A program made the position numbers and the translations under genes. Below are positions 1 through 10,527 of a stretch of 64,000 nucleotides of DNA, piece by piece. Below the pieces are notes generated by a model. That model saw nothing but the letters and a program-made list of their open reading frames with translations, searched no databases and had not been told where the DNA came from. This stretch comes from Branchiostoma floridae (Eukaryota > Chordata > Leptocardii > Amphioxiformes > Branchiostomatidae): NCBI RefSeq assembly GCF_000003815.2, contig NC_049979.1, positions 3,935,248 through 3,999,247 on the forward strand, in the 5' to 3' direction. Within the stretch, counting starts at the first letter, position 1. Each line of letters opens with the position of its first letter.

Positions 1-154
1 TACAATACTCTCCCCGGTCAGTGTTTCGGCAACTTGCAACAAGCTCTATCAGAGATCATTACCCCCTGACGAAGGCTAAAAGTTGCCCAGATGTTGATGG
101 GGAAAATCATGACCTTTTCCTTACATGCCGTCTTTCTATGTCAATATTTCCCAG

Positions 155-786
155 GTGTACCTGCACTGTAACGTGCTGCTGTGTAAGGCCTCGGACCCGA
201 ATTCTCGCTGCGCGCAGGGCTGCCAGCCGCCCTCGGGCAGGAGGCGGAGGGAGGCCGAGGGCGAACCCGAGGTATACCGGCTGATCCAGGGCCCCATGGT
301 GGTTCGCGGCGAGGACCAGAACGGTGAGCATGCCCGTGGGTTAAGTTGGATTCATCAAAGAGATTTTATCCAGTAGGTTTAGCAATTTGGTTCAATCAAC
401 CCTCATTGGTCGTATGAAAAAGACATTTTAGTTGTGGCATATCTTGTGAAGTAACATCCCCGCCTACGACACAACACTCCACGACCATGACAAGTTGTCG
501 CCATTGTCGCCTTTGGTCGTTCACTTTCCCCACATCATGCATATTGTCTAGTTGCGATGGGAAAACTCCTGGAGACCCAGCTGCATGTAAGATAGCCCCC
601 ATCTTCTCTATCTTTCCAGGTGAGCGCGGTGGCACCGCCACAACCGGTGGACACCAGGTCACAGCTTCCGGGGCCGTGGTTGGAGCGTGTGCCGTGCTGG
701 CCATCGCCATGTCTGTGGGTCTGCTGTACAAGGCGCGGCGGCACGGCAGCCAGGCAGGCTACAGCGTGCTGAAGAACATGGACTAA
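155..786 (+). CDS. ZP-domain membrane protein, 3' two exons (partial)
   Basis: Two exons, 155-323 and 620-786, are joined across a GT-AG intron with a split glycine codon. The first exon starts right after a pyrimidine-AG acceptor, so the gene begins left of the window. It encodes CNVLLCKASDPNSRCAQGC, the cysteine spacing that ends a zona pellucida (ZP-C) domain, followed by RRRR, the expected furin-type site where ZP proteins are released. The second exon encodes a spacer, a hydrophobic membrane helix (GAVVGACAVLAIAMSVGLLY), the basic stop-transfer KARRHG and a short cytosolic tail ending YSVLKNMD. Known of the family: ZP modules polymerise into extracellular filaments after the cleavage. 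The ligand or matrix cannot be told from this fragment. A polyadenylation hexamer AATAAA lies at 1268-1273. Confidence 0.85.
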
Positions 787-880
787 CACACGGCAGCCAG
801 ACAGGCTATAGTGTGCTGCACAACAGCTACTAACACACGGCAGCCAGGCAGGCTATAGTGTGCTGCACAACAGCTACTAA
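740..880 (+). repeat. 47-bp tandem repeat of the ZP gene's terminal coding segment
   Basis: The last 47 bp of coding sequence including the stop (740-786) are followed by two more copies, 787-833 and 834-880, each ending in TAA. The two extra copies resemble each other more than the coding copy. Each could encode GSQ(T/A)GYSVLHNSY, but the first stop at 784-786 and the 47-bp period keep them untranslated. Confidence 0.85.
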
Positions 881-2126
881 CACACGGCGTGATTTTGCAA
901 CCGCAGTAAAGATGAAAGTGGAATTCACAAATCATATTTTCTGTCTCATCATATCTTCTGTGCGTTTCTGTGACCCTTTTCTGAGACATAGGCACCTAGG
1001 TACTTGGGCAGCCAGGTAGACACTTAAGCACTTGGGTACTTAGACAGGTAGACACTAAAGCATACCCGTGCGGTTCCAGTGCTATATGTAGCCGAATCAT
1101 AGGTGATACTTTGCGGCAAGAAGAACAACTCCAGTTTAGCTCTGAGGAAGTTGTCTGACAGACATCGAAATGTCAGCAGGTGAGATGAACAGGTCATGTA
1201 AAAGAAAACTCTACCATTCTTTGTTGACAGATATTTTCTTCATCACGTTTTCCCTGTGATGTAAGAAAATAAATATCTTTTTCACAAAGAACACAATTTT
1301 TCCTAAATTGTTAAATATTCATGTGCATGGTAATTCCAAATTGCATCGTGATCTCAACAATAGATTTAAAGACTACAAACTCTCTTAGACATATTCGTTG
1401 TTATGAAGCCTCAAGTGACACGTTTTGAGAATACTAACACTTGGTACATTCCAGGGTAAGTAAAAGGAACCCTCTGTCAGTGATACAGTTACAAAGATCA
1501 AGGCTGGCAATACTGGGTGCATATGCACCCCATTCTTGAATGGTTGCACTGGTGTAACATCTATTATCATAATACCGGTACGTTTACGACGATTTCTCTA
1601 GCCATACTGATTTGACAAATTGTCAACCCATCATTTTCTCCAGTTACATGTTGCTGTTATAGGTTACCCTTGCCACTTCTTCTGTGTAACTTTTCTGCCA
1701 CTCTTGTCCTGCTAAAAGCGTAATATTGTAATTGTAACATACCGCGGAATTACACGGCGAACGGGCGCGTGGTTGGGAGGGGGTAAAAATACCGGCCGGA
1801 AGAAACACAGCACAATTAACTGTCGCTATGTACCTTTATACATCCTCTGATGTTCCTTCCTTTTCTGTTAGTAAATGCATAAAACATAAACCTGCATAAG
1901 CATACAAAATGTCATGAGAAAACGGACGTATACTGTCAAGAATTTTCATTTAACTTCTGTCCGTCACAACCGCTATGACGTAACACTTCACTGCCAGCGT
2001 AGATATAAAAATGGCGGGAAAATGGCTGCGTACGTTCAATTTTGCCCATTCAGTCGTAGATCCGGGCTATTATGCAACGGTTCTTCACACTTTTACGCAA
2101 ATATACAAAAGTAACGGTCTCCTCTG
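881..2126. other. Intergenic stretch without a recognisable gene
   Basis: This is the 3' flank of the ZP gene, with AATAAA at 1268-1273 as the best polyadenylation signal. The rest is AT-rich with no ORF showing domain similarity. At 2004-2030 a TATAAAAATGGCGGGAAAATGG stretch looks superficially like a promoter or start region, but no coherent exon follows. Confidence 0.5.
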
Positions 2127-2360
2127 TCAGCACTGGAACACCAGTGCTGAAGTGGTCGTCAGCACTGGAAGTCCAGTGCTGAGCCAGCGTCAGCACTGGA
2201 AATCCAGTGCTGAGGCAGCTTCAGCAATGCAAGCCCTCCTGTCAGCACTGGAAACCGAGTGCTGAGACTACAATCAGCACTGGTGTTCCAGTGCTGATGA
2301 CGTTTCAGCTCTGGAAATCCAGTGCTGACAAATATTCCGCACTGGAAACCGCGTACTGAA
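2127..2360. repeat. Array of seven 24-bp imperfect palindromes
   Basis: Units lie at 2127-2150, 2159-2182, 2190-2213, 2242-2265, 2274-2297 and 2305-2328, with a decayed seventh near 2335-2359. Each has arms TCAGCACTGG and CCAGTGCTGA around a 4-nt centre. Spacers are 7 to 28 nt and differ in sequence, so the palindrome rather than the spacer is repeated. Confidence 0.9.
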
Positions 2361-2562
2361 GCCGCCGACTCTAAAGTAGCGACACGACTCAAGGCGGCAT
2401 GAGCTGCGGTTACAATTTTTTTTATATTTTTATAATGAAATTATTAAACCTGTCTAAAAGTAAAACGTCTTCAATCACGTTACTAACTTCTCAAAACAAC
2501 TGTGGTATACTGTGGTATACCACCTACCGCAGCTCGAGTCGTAAACATGGTCCATTACTCAG

Positions 2563-2905
2563 AATGTGTCGTCCACCTGTAACTAGCTATTCTTTGTTAA
2601 AAAAACAAACAAGCGATCTCTTTACCACACAGATAGAGCACCTCTGACTACCTATTGTTTTTTAAATGATGCTACTTTGCCGCACAAGCAAAATGTGTCG
2701 TCCACCAGAACTACCTATTCTTTGTAAAAAAAACACAAGCAATCTCTTTAAAACACAGATAGAGCACCTATGAGTTGTCTACCTCCGACTACCTATTGTT
2801 TTTTAAATGATGCTACTTTGCCGCACAAGCAAAATGTGTCGTCCACCAGAACTACCTATTCTTTGTAACAAAAAACAAGCAATCTCTTTAAAACACAGAT
2901 GTTGT
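2563..2905. repeat. Tandem repeat, unit about 129-141 bp
   Basis: The phrase AATGTGTCGTCCACC starts at 2563, 2692 and 2833 and is followed each time by CTATTCTTTGT, an A-run, AAGC(A/G)ATCTCTTTA and, in the first two copies, a CTACCTATTGTTTTTTAAATG segment. The third copy is truncated. Confidence 0.85.
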
Positions 2906-3828
2906 CTTCGAATGCATTGTTATCGATGCTTTGTAAATGATGTATTGGACACCTAGATGTCTGAAGTGTGCACACCTCAGAAATAACTCTTGTTGCATAG
3001 GGTTATATACATATATGTGTGTCACTTTGGGCATAATATAAAGGAACCATTGTACACTAGCATATAGCAAATTCTAGACATTAAAGCAAAAATGATAAAG
3101 CTCTGTAGTATTTCTTACATTGGGCACTTAATCTTTTTTCTGTACTTTGTGTTTTAGGTTAGGCGAACATGTGCACCATATTTTCCAATACTGTCATAAA
3201 TTTCAAGCCAACAAAAGCAGTCAACAAGAACTAGGAGGTAGTCAGGCAATAATACTTCTCATCCTGACGTCTCAGTAGTTTTGCCTGCATCAAAATCACA
3301 GACAGCAGCTTGTGTTTTACCTTCAGATCTAGTGTAGTGCTAGAAAATTACCCTCCGAACTATTACATGTAACTGAACACAACTCATTCTTTAGACCACA
3401 ACTTTTTTTGTGTGCAAAAAATTCTGCCCAACTTCTGAGGAACTTAATTTGAAGTACAGGCATAGGGACCTCGTGTGCATTGTGGGTAGCCTCCATAGCA
3501 GGCTCTCTGGGCCTTTTTTCCTCATAATACACTAAATCAGATTGACTTCACATTCTTGCTTTTGGGGAATGGTCAAAATCACTGAGCTGTCAGCCAATCA
3601 GAGAACAAGTAAACCTTTTCTCAAAGGTAAAGCTGACTGGCTTGTGTCATATAAGACAAGATTATAAATATTCATAACCGATACACCCCAAAAGCAAGAA
3701 TCTGAACCTGATCTTGAAGAGCTGATTCTGCAAAGCCTTTTGTGTAGGTCATATTTCTGCATAGGAGAAAAGCATCTCTCAGGAGTTACCCGTGCCAGAC
3801 CAGCCTCAGACCATGACCCTTGAACTTG
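2906..3828. other. Intergenic, with one short inverted-repeat element
   Basis: This is the 3' flank of the minus-strand gene that ends at 3829. It holds a 16-bp perfect inverted repeat, ATTCTTGCTTTTGGGG at 3552-3567 and its complement at 3686-3701, which probably marks a small MITE. No gene is seen. Confidence 0.5.
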
Positions 3829-6800
3829 CTACGTCTGCATGGCCATTGCTGTGTCGCCGTTTTCCCCCTCCTCCAGGTGAACGACCTCGATCTTGGTGGT
3901 GAACTTGACCTCGTAGACATCTGGCAGGTAGTCATCAGTGGTAAGGTCGATGACCTCCAGGCCGTCATCCACCGTAAGGTCGATGACTTCTGGCTGCAAC
4001 AGTTTCACGTTTGGTTTGCGGTCACGATCTTTCTTCACCTTCTTCACCATGTCTTCAGCCTTTATCTCACGACTGTAACAGCTGGCAGTGGTTTCCATCT
4101 CACTCAAAATGGAGTGAGATGGAAACCACTTCCATCTGGATGTCTCCAGCGGCACTTTGTTTCCAAGCTGCGGCGCTATCTTCATGTCAGTCACGGCCAG
4201 TTTTGGTTCGGGAGAAGTTCCTACCAGCGTGACCTGGAGGCCCCAAGGAGTCATATGGTTGGCTCTGACCTCTCGTCTGGAGCCACAGTCTGTGGTTTCT
4301 ATGGCAACCGGCTCCTCGTTTATGCATGGATGTGCTGCTATCTCCATGTCAGTCGTGGCCAGATTTCCTTCTACAGAAGTAAGTCTTGCTTCCATCTGAG
4401 GGTCTCCAGCGACTGAGACGTCTCCAGTCAGCTCCAGTTTCCTGCGCCGTGCCCTCAGCAAATCTAGCTTCATGCGAAGGTCTGACAGACGTGCTCGGAC
4501 GTTGTTGAGCGGTGTTGTTTCCTGAATGACGGCATTTTCACTGCCGTGGTTAACAGGCGACTGGATCTCCTGATCGTCCCCGATGGAATCCTGCACCTCC
4601 ATGGCAACGGTGGCGGTTGGGAGTCCTCCCACCTCCTCGTTGCTGTTATTGACAGGACACGGATGGACGTCTGAACCACTGGTGCTTGCTTGCTCCACCT
4701 CTCTGCTGATGCTGCTTGTTGGGGCTTCGTTGTCGTTGTTGTTGTTGTTGTGTAAGACAACACCCGCGCTTGACTCCTTCTCCTCACTGCTTATACCTGC
4801 AAAGGGGTGGACAAGCAAAGAGGTACAAAGAGACTCTCAAACATTACCTGAAAAAGGGTCATCGTACTGACCACGCAAAATATGAAAACCTATGCCATAA
4901 TCGCACAATGTGCCTGGTAACAGCTGACCCACGACGGCATCCCAAGATTTGAAACTGAGAGAATAGCTGCAGTCGAGGCAAAGAGAAGGACCAGGATGGC
5001 TCATCAGTAAAAGGACTTACTGTAAATGCAGACACTTTTGCGGTGGTTTAAAGTTCACGTTTTTGCGGTGGCTGCTTTCACCACTGCGAAAGTGCCTGCA
5101 TATTTCCATGGCAGTAAGAGACTACAGTGCATGGTGCTACTGCGAACTTAAAACCACCTTTTTCCCGCTACCGCGAAATTAAATCCCAGCGAACTTAAAT
5201 GCATTTACAGTAACTCTGTAGTAGTAGACTTGTCACATTCAAGAGTGGCTGTCCACCATACCTGCTGAGATGTTGTTGTTAGCTTCTAAGACAACAGGAT
5301 ACGGCCGGATCTGAAAGCCCATGGCCCTGACGGCATCCCCCGTGCGACACTTGACCTCCAGCACGCCCCGGCTCACGCCCGTGGCCCACTTCCACCGGCG
5401 CACAAAGCTGGTCCAGCGGCCGGGCGCGGGAATGTTCCGACCCATCCGCGTGGTTACCATGGTGTACTGACCTGCAGGCAGGAAAAGGGACAAAAGTGAT
5501 CTCAAACATCTGTCGTCGCTGTCACTCAACAACACTTATGTAGTACATAATACACTCATTTAACTTTAGACTGGTGCAATGGCCGAGTAGAGTGGTAGAG
5601 TGGTAGCCTTGCGTTCAATCCCCGGCCGAGTCATACAAAAGACTTTAAAAATTGTACATGCTGCTTTCTCTGCTTAGCACTCAACACTAATGAGGAAGAG
5701 TATGGAAGTTGAACACACATCACTACCAGCGGACCAGCCCCTGCTGTAGTGGCTTGCACAAATGTGTGGCCCAAGGGCTACTCGAAATGGAGATGGGCAC
5801 CACCACTAAGCATCTGCACAGTTGTACGGGCAACTTTAACTTTTAACTTACCTTTGGGTCTGCAAAATGTTTGAAAATATCTCTTATGTTGTACATCATG
5901 GTGCCTTTTGTCCACAATGTATTGTACTTGTTGCAACCTGATTGAAGTTAAAGTTATATCATCGTGTCTCTATTTACAGGATAGATACAATTAATTGTAT
6001 TCTAGAAAGCTATGTCATTGAAGGTTAGATATTCACCGCAGGTAGCTGAAATAAAAGCATCTCATGCTTGCCAGAGGCTCTGCTCTCTAAGGGTCGACCG
6101 AGGTGTATTTTTTACCTTCATCTTGTATTCGCGTTTTAACATGTCCCTTTTCAAAGTGTTTTTGTGCAAAATAAAGATGATGCTGTACACACCACAAAGC
6201 TACTGGTACTCAAGTTTTTTTAGCATCTTTTGTATTGGACACTAGAAAGTTAAATTATTTTCCAAATATAGATAGGAATCTTTTACAGTTCCTCTTCTTG
6301 AATTGCTTTAAGTTTGCTAAATCAGACAATTATTTGTCCTATCCAACAAAGATAAAATTTCATGACAATTTGAACATCAGTACTATTTGATAGGAAACTG
6401 GTGCAAGGGCAAAGTGAGTAGAGTTATCGCCTTGCATTCAGTATCTTCGTCAGTACAATCCCCGGTTGAGTCATGCCAAAGACTTTAAAAATAGTACATG
6501 CTGCTTTCTCTGTTTAGCACTGAGCATTTGGGAAAGACTATAGAAGTTGAACACACACCACTACCAGTGGACTAGCCCCCTGCTGTAGTGATTGCACAAA
6601 GCTGTGTGGCCCAAGGCTACGGAAACAGAGATGGGTGCCGCACTATGAGAGAAGGACTTTGACTTGACTTGACTATTCAATAAGGAAGTCCACACAACTG
6701 ACCACCGGTGACTGTGAGTGCGTCCCTCTTGGTGGCTGGGACAAACGCTGTGCCCTTGCGCCCCCTGGTGACGGGCCTTGGTCGGTGCAGCCACTCCTGC

Positions 6801-9800
6801 CAGGTGTCGTTGCTGGTCACCCTGATGGTTCCCACATCCTCCGGGCTCTGCTTTCCTCCGTCGCTCTGTTCAACACAGCGGAAAATGAATGGTTTGTTTG
6901 ACATAGAGATCTCAAACAAAACATCACTCAACATTTACATGGATACAATTATCATACGCACTACAAGTCACGGTATAAGAGGGGTGAAAAGTCAGAATTT
7001 GTCGCATTCTGTTGTTTACAATAAGATTAAAAGCTAATAAAATAAATGGTGATTACCAATATTGCACTTTAAATATTGCACATCAATATTGCACGAGAAG
7101 AGAAATCCAACAATTCGGGTATTTTGGGTAACAGACAGGTGGCAGGGCTCGAAATTCATTTTTGGGATTAGGTGCACTGGTGCACCCAGCTTAAAAAATT
7201 GGGTGCACCAAAAAATTTTGGGTGCACCATTTAAATTTTAGTAATAACCAATAATAAAAATTAGTCACAAGCTATCAAATTCTTAAACAAGTACCATGAC
7301 AGACATTTTTATATCTTTCTAACACTTAGATGTCAAGAATATGATGTATACTAGTATATTTAAATATCTTTACATACATAAACCCAAAAAAATATTTAGG
7401 TGCACCCTGTGCACCCACAAAAAATAATTGGGTGCACAGCTCCAATTTTGAGTGCACCTGGGTGCACATGCACCCAGTATTTTGAGCCCTGGGTGGCCAT
7501 ACGTCGATGAGGGTTTAAGACATCCAGGTAATACAACATGTCAAATAACAGTTACTCAAGCAACTTTATATGATTTTGGAAACGGTCAGACATTTTAGAT
7601 ATTATCCACTGTTTTTCGTCAGCAACACTAGTAGTTAGGTTATAAAACTTTCTGTTCAAGATTTGCTCAGACTGTCACTGACAAAACATATAGTGGATGC
7701 TAGAAGAAAGGCCTGATCATTTCCAAATTTATACCCAGTTGCTTGAGTAACTGCTATTTGGCATAATCTAGGTGCTAGGTGGCTATATCTTAAGATTTTG
7801 CGGGACCCAAAAAGAAGTCTTTTACTGTACCTGACACCAACACTACTGTCGTGAACTATTTATTCAAAATTTTGCTCTTTCACGGATATTGAAGTTTTTT
7901 CCCAACCAATAATGTTTCTTACCTGCTTATGTTTCGATACCTGTCAGACACCTTCCTCAGAGCTTCTGACTGGAGTACTGTATCTCGACACTGTATGTAG
8001 CTCATGCAGATAGGTGATGCTTTTGCTTTGAGAACACAATTCCAAACTTGGTTGACTTTCCTATTGTCTACCAACCTGATGAAATTATTTTCAGAACTTT
8101 GCCTCATTTGTTACTCCGTCCCAAAAGTTTCAGAACGACTTTGGCACTTGCCTTGTGCTTGGTGTATCTGGGCAGTGAGAAGACAAACCCGGCCAGGCCA
8201 CCTCTCTCGTTGTCGTAGAACCCCTTAACAACCCTGGAAAACAGAAACAAGTGTAAGCTAGAAAGCCGTAGATGTGTCGGACAAAATTTCTTTCATACCA
8301 GGTTAACTGCTGAAACAGCAGGGAAACTTGCTGACCTGTATCTGTATCTCTATAGCCGGTATAACCGCTCTTCAGCATAACACACCAGCTTGTGACCTGT
8401 GTGCCACTTAGGCACTAGAAGTGTCTGAATAGATGGAATGAACAAACAGCAGGTGATTATACCAGCTATACAGATGCAGATACAGAAGCCAGTGTGTTAT
8501 GCTGAAGGGTGGTTATACTGGCCATATAGATACAGACACAGAAGCTGGTGTGCTATGCTAAAACCCGGCTGTAACATACTGGCTATACAGATACAGATGT
8601 AGATAAAAGAACAATAGAAATGAATTCAGTCCACCCCCTACCTTGTCTGCCCTCCTGTGAGTGGTATCTTGGTGACCACGAAGCCGTCAACACTGACAGT
8701 GTAGCGAGCCAGAGGGGCGAGAGGCTTGGTCGTGATCTCGATCGTGTAGGGAGTCACCGGCCACTCGTTCACTTCCGTCTGTCCGTCCACAACCACTTCT
8801 TCCTGAAGGGCATGGAAAAGGGGATCAGGATGGTTCAGCCCTTAAAGAGGGTCTGCTTGGGGGGTCCCGACAATGATTTACACTGAATTCAGAAGAACCC
8901 CCTACGTATTACGCTACATCAAGGAAAGCAATTACGCTAAATTTGGTCGTCTAGGTACGAATAACGTAGACAAGATGGGTTTCGTTTCCCTATTAGTTAC
9001 GGGAAATAAAAATAGGCTGCCTACGCCTTTCGGAAAAGAGCATGCATACATCTACATCCGTGTACCCCCAAATGGCCCCGCATGGGGCAACGTAGGGGGA
9101 GGGGGGTTGGGGGCGGGAGTTGAGGCTCTCGGGTTAGGGCGGGCAGGCCGCCTGCCTGGCACGGAAGTGCTCAACGTTGGGAGCACTTGCAACCGTGCCA
9201 GGCAGGGTGTTCCACTCAGGGATGGTACGTGGGAAAAATGAGTTTTTATTTGTGTCGGTACGGTCGAAGATGGGCTGGTATTTGTGGTCGTGGCTTCCCC
9301 GGGTGCGCCCTTGGGCTGGTTTAAATATGCTGTTAGTGTCTATATTAATATTCTGTTCTCCAAGCAGATGTTAGGTTGGGGAAAGAAATGGCCGGGATTT
9401 TGGGTGGGGTGGGACAGTTATGTCCGGGATTTCTAACCACTCCCCTCCCCCAAGGGAAGACAGCTACTACAAATTCAGAAATCCCAGCCACTACTATACT
9501 ACTAGTACCGACTTACCCAAAATCCCTGCCATATATCCCCCAACCCAACCTCTGCTTGGAGAATAGCCCAACACTCTGGCCAACTCGGACATACATGGAT
9601 TGGGTTTGGGTGTTAGGTTGAGACTAATGAGTTGTTGGGCCGAGCTGGTCTGGTCGATCCATTCTTCAAAAATTCTACCCACAGATATATAAGCACAAAC
9701 ATAATAGGCCATAAACACCTTTTCCCTGTAGGACGCGGGAGTGTACAAGTTGGACTCCACGAAAACCTGTCCGCCTGTGCCGTATTCAGGAATGGCGTGG

Positions 9801-9844
9801 CCGCCCACCAACACGCTGAAGCTGAACTCCGAGTTGTACGGCAT
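3829..9844 (-). CDS. Unknown protein, DUF7918-like N-terminus and tandem SUMO-interaction motifs
   Basis: Six exons in transcript order: 9719-9844, 8642-8802, 8152-8233, 6703-6865, 5262-5471, 3829-4796. They total 1710 nt (569 aa) and every phase fits. The start is ATG at 9844 (MPYNSEFSFSVLVGG). Residues 1 to ~180 follow a pattern I recall for DUF7918 and similar fungal, protist and viral beta-sandwich proteins: FSVLVGGHAIPEYG, then PYTIEITTK, YTVSVDG, KGFYDNERG, GFVFSLP and GTIRV. A basic, Trp-rich segment follows (RWTSFVRRWKWATG). The last exon is low-complexity and acidic, with an Asn run and a short Leu/Arg helix near 349-370. It ends with two SIM-like motifs, VIDLTVDD (~518) and VIDLTTDD (~529). 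A nuclear SUMO-reading role is inferred. Intron 3 has a GC donor (AAG|GCAAGT). The exon 4 donor could also lie 3 nt earlier, at 6706. Confidence 0.8.
4087..4130. repeat. Perfect 18-bp inverted repeat inside a coding exon
   Basis: Arms AGTGGTTTCCATCTCACT (4087-4104) and its exact complement (4113-4130) flank an 8-nt loop; one further C-G pair extends the stem to 19 bp. It lies in the last exon of the minus-strand gene and encodes a Trp/Phe/Pro/His stretch without breaking the frame. Confidence 0.9.
5017..5213. mobile_element. MITE with TTACTGTAAATGCA termini
   Basis: Terminal inverted repeats TTACTGTAAATGCA / TGCATTTACAGTAA bound 197 bp containing GCGGTGG and ACCGCGAAATTAAAT arms. A relative lies at 63779-63955 and a decayed one ends near 52877. 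It sits in the last intron of the minus-strand gene. Confidence 0.75.
5570..5845 (+). mobile_element. tRNA-derived SINE, copy 1
   Basis: The head resembles a tRNA, with A-box-like TGGCCGAGTAGAGTGG and B-box-like GTTCAATCC. The body (GACTTTAAAAATTGTACATGCTG and onward) is shared with the copy at 6396-6675. It lies in an intron, antisense to the host gene. Confidence 0.75.
6396..6675 (+). mobile_element. tRNA-derived SINE, copy 2
   Basis: Same family and orientation as 5570-5845: CTGGTGCAA head, ACAATCCCCGG B-box remnant, GACTTTAAAAATAGTACATGC body, and a CTTGACTTGACTTGACT 3' tail. The two copies flank an exon-free stretch of the same intron. Confidence 0.75.
7143..7491. mobile_element. Non-autonomous DNA transposon, CAGGGCTCGAAAT ends, 5-bp TSD
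   Basis: A 349-bp element starting CAGGGCTCGAAATTC and ending TTTTGAGCCCTG. The target duplication GGTGG is present on both sides (7138-7142 and 7492-7496). Subterminal regions carry many GGTGCACC / TGGGTGCAC words. No ORF is present. It is the same family, inverted, as 10528-10881. Confidence 0.85.
7515..7790. mobile_element. Foldback-type MITE (GTTACTCAAGCAACT arms)
   Basis: The left arm (AACAGTTACTCAAGCAACTTTATA) and right arm (ending GTTGCTTGAGTAACTGCTATTTGGCAT) are inverted copies around an inner pair GTCAGCAACACTAG / TCACTGACAAAA. Relatives are at 32034-32105 (one arm) and 56450-56690. Confidence 0.65.
8333..8597. repeat. Cluster of CAGATACAG / TATAGCCGGTATAAC repeats
   Basis: Three related segments, the first inverted relative to the others, combine CTGTATCTGTATCT, TATAGCCGGTATAAC and TTCAGCATAACACACCAGC. 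The same phrase recurs at 54482-54540. It lies in an intron of the minus-strand gene. Confidence 0.6.
8844..9050. mobile_element. MITE with GAGGGTCTGC end, copy 1
   Basis: Begins GAGGGTCTGCTTGGGGGGTCCCGACAA and runs to GGAAAAGAGCATGC. Its inverse complement, better preserved at both ends, is at 44293-44497. Here the right terminus is truncated. Confidence 0.7.
9358..9562. mobile_element. MITE with CTCCAAGCAGA ends
   Basis: Ends CTCCAAGCAGATGTTAGGTTGGG and CAACCCAACCTCTGCTTGGAG are inverted. Inside are two inverted copies of a GGGATTTTGGGT(G/A) segment. It is related by its ends to 57111-57284. Confidence 0.6.
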
Positions 9845-10002
9845 GGCGGTGAGATGTCCACTGTCCAGGAAACACCGAGAAAACGGCACAGAATCGGGCG
9901 GAAAAACGAGAAATCTTTGGAGAAATCTCAGTGCAGCTTGTCCGCTCTACTGTCAGACCCGCCGTTTCGCGGGGAAAGCTGGGAAAAGTTTCCTCTGCCT
10001 CC

Positions 10003-10140
10003 TCTGATTGGTCAATTAGCTTGATGTCTATCGGTGATTGGTTGAGCTCCGCTTGTGAGCGCGAGGTATATAATTACTTTTTCCAACTTCTGATTGGTCA
10101 ATGTGCGTCACATCCGCCTCTGATTGGTCTATATATCTGC
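10003..10140 (-). promoter_or_regulatory. CCAAT-box array upstream of the DUF7918-like gene
   Basis: Four ATTGG words (CCAAT on the gene's strand) lie at 10007-10011, 10037-10041, 10093-10097 and 10123-10127, three of them in the extended form TCTGATTGGTC. Steps are 30, 56 and 30 bp. TATA-like stretches occur at ~10066-10073 and 10130-10136. Such spaced CCAAT boxes are typical NF-Y sites; binding here is inferred. Confidence 0.65.
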
Positions 10141-10527
10141 GTATGAGAGAATTCGATACAAGAACTACAATCTCCAAGCAGATATGCGGGGAGAAGAAGT
10201 TTTCTGGCTGATACATTTTTTTCAGCAGTCGGTTCACTAGCCAGAATACCTCGAAGCTCATAGAAAATCTGCAATTTCATAAACTCGGTCGATACACAGG
10301 TATTCTGAACGTTTTTTTTGTCATATGGGGTTAGCAACCATAATAACAACGTTAATACAAACAGATAGAAAACAAAGTCAAAGCAAGAGTCAAGCCCTCA
10401 AACGCCAAGTCAGTAGTGGAGGCTAAACCTTCACTAGTTCTTCCTACGGAGGTGTAGTTCGCAGAATTTGACAAATAGGTTGGGAGATTCAGCCTGCGTA
10501 GCGCGACCGATAGTTTCAAAACCTACA
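10141..10527. other. Intergenic, nothing coding
   Basis: Contains an isolated CTCCAAGCAGAT transposon end near 10168 and otherwise AT-rich unique sequence between the divergent minus-strand gene and the zinc-finger cluster. Confidence 0.4.

Noticed and set aside
1741-2030. Possible promoter with GC stretch and TATAAAA before ATGGCGGG
   Set aside because: No downstream gene could be built and the region runs straight into repeats.
2127-2360. CRISPR-like palindromic repeats with spacers
   Set aside because: Spacers are of uneven, very short length and the context is eukaryotic; no cas genes.
2011-2392. ORFs through the palindrome array and a Kozak-like ATGGCGGG
   Set aside because: Repeat-driven reading frames with no domain, no splice partners and no support outside the array.
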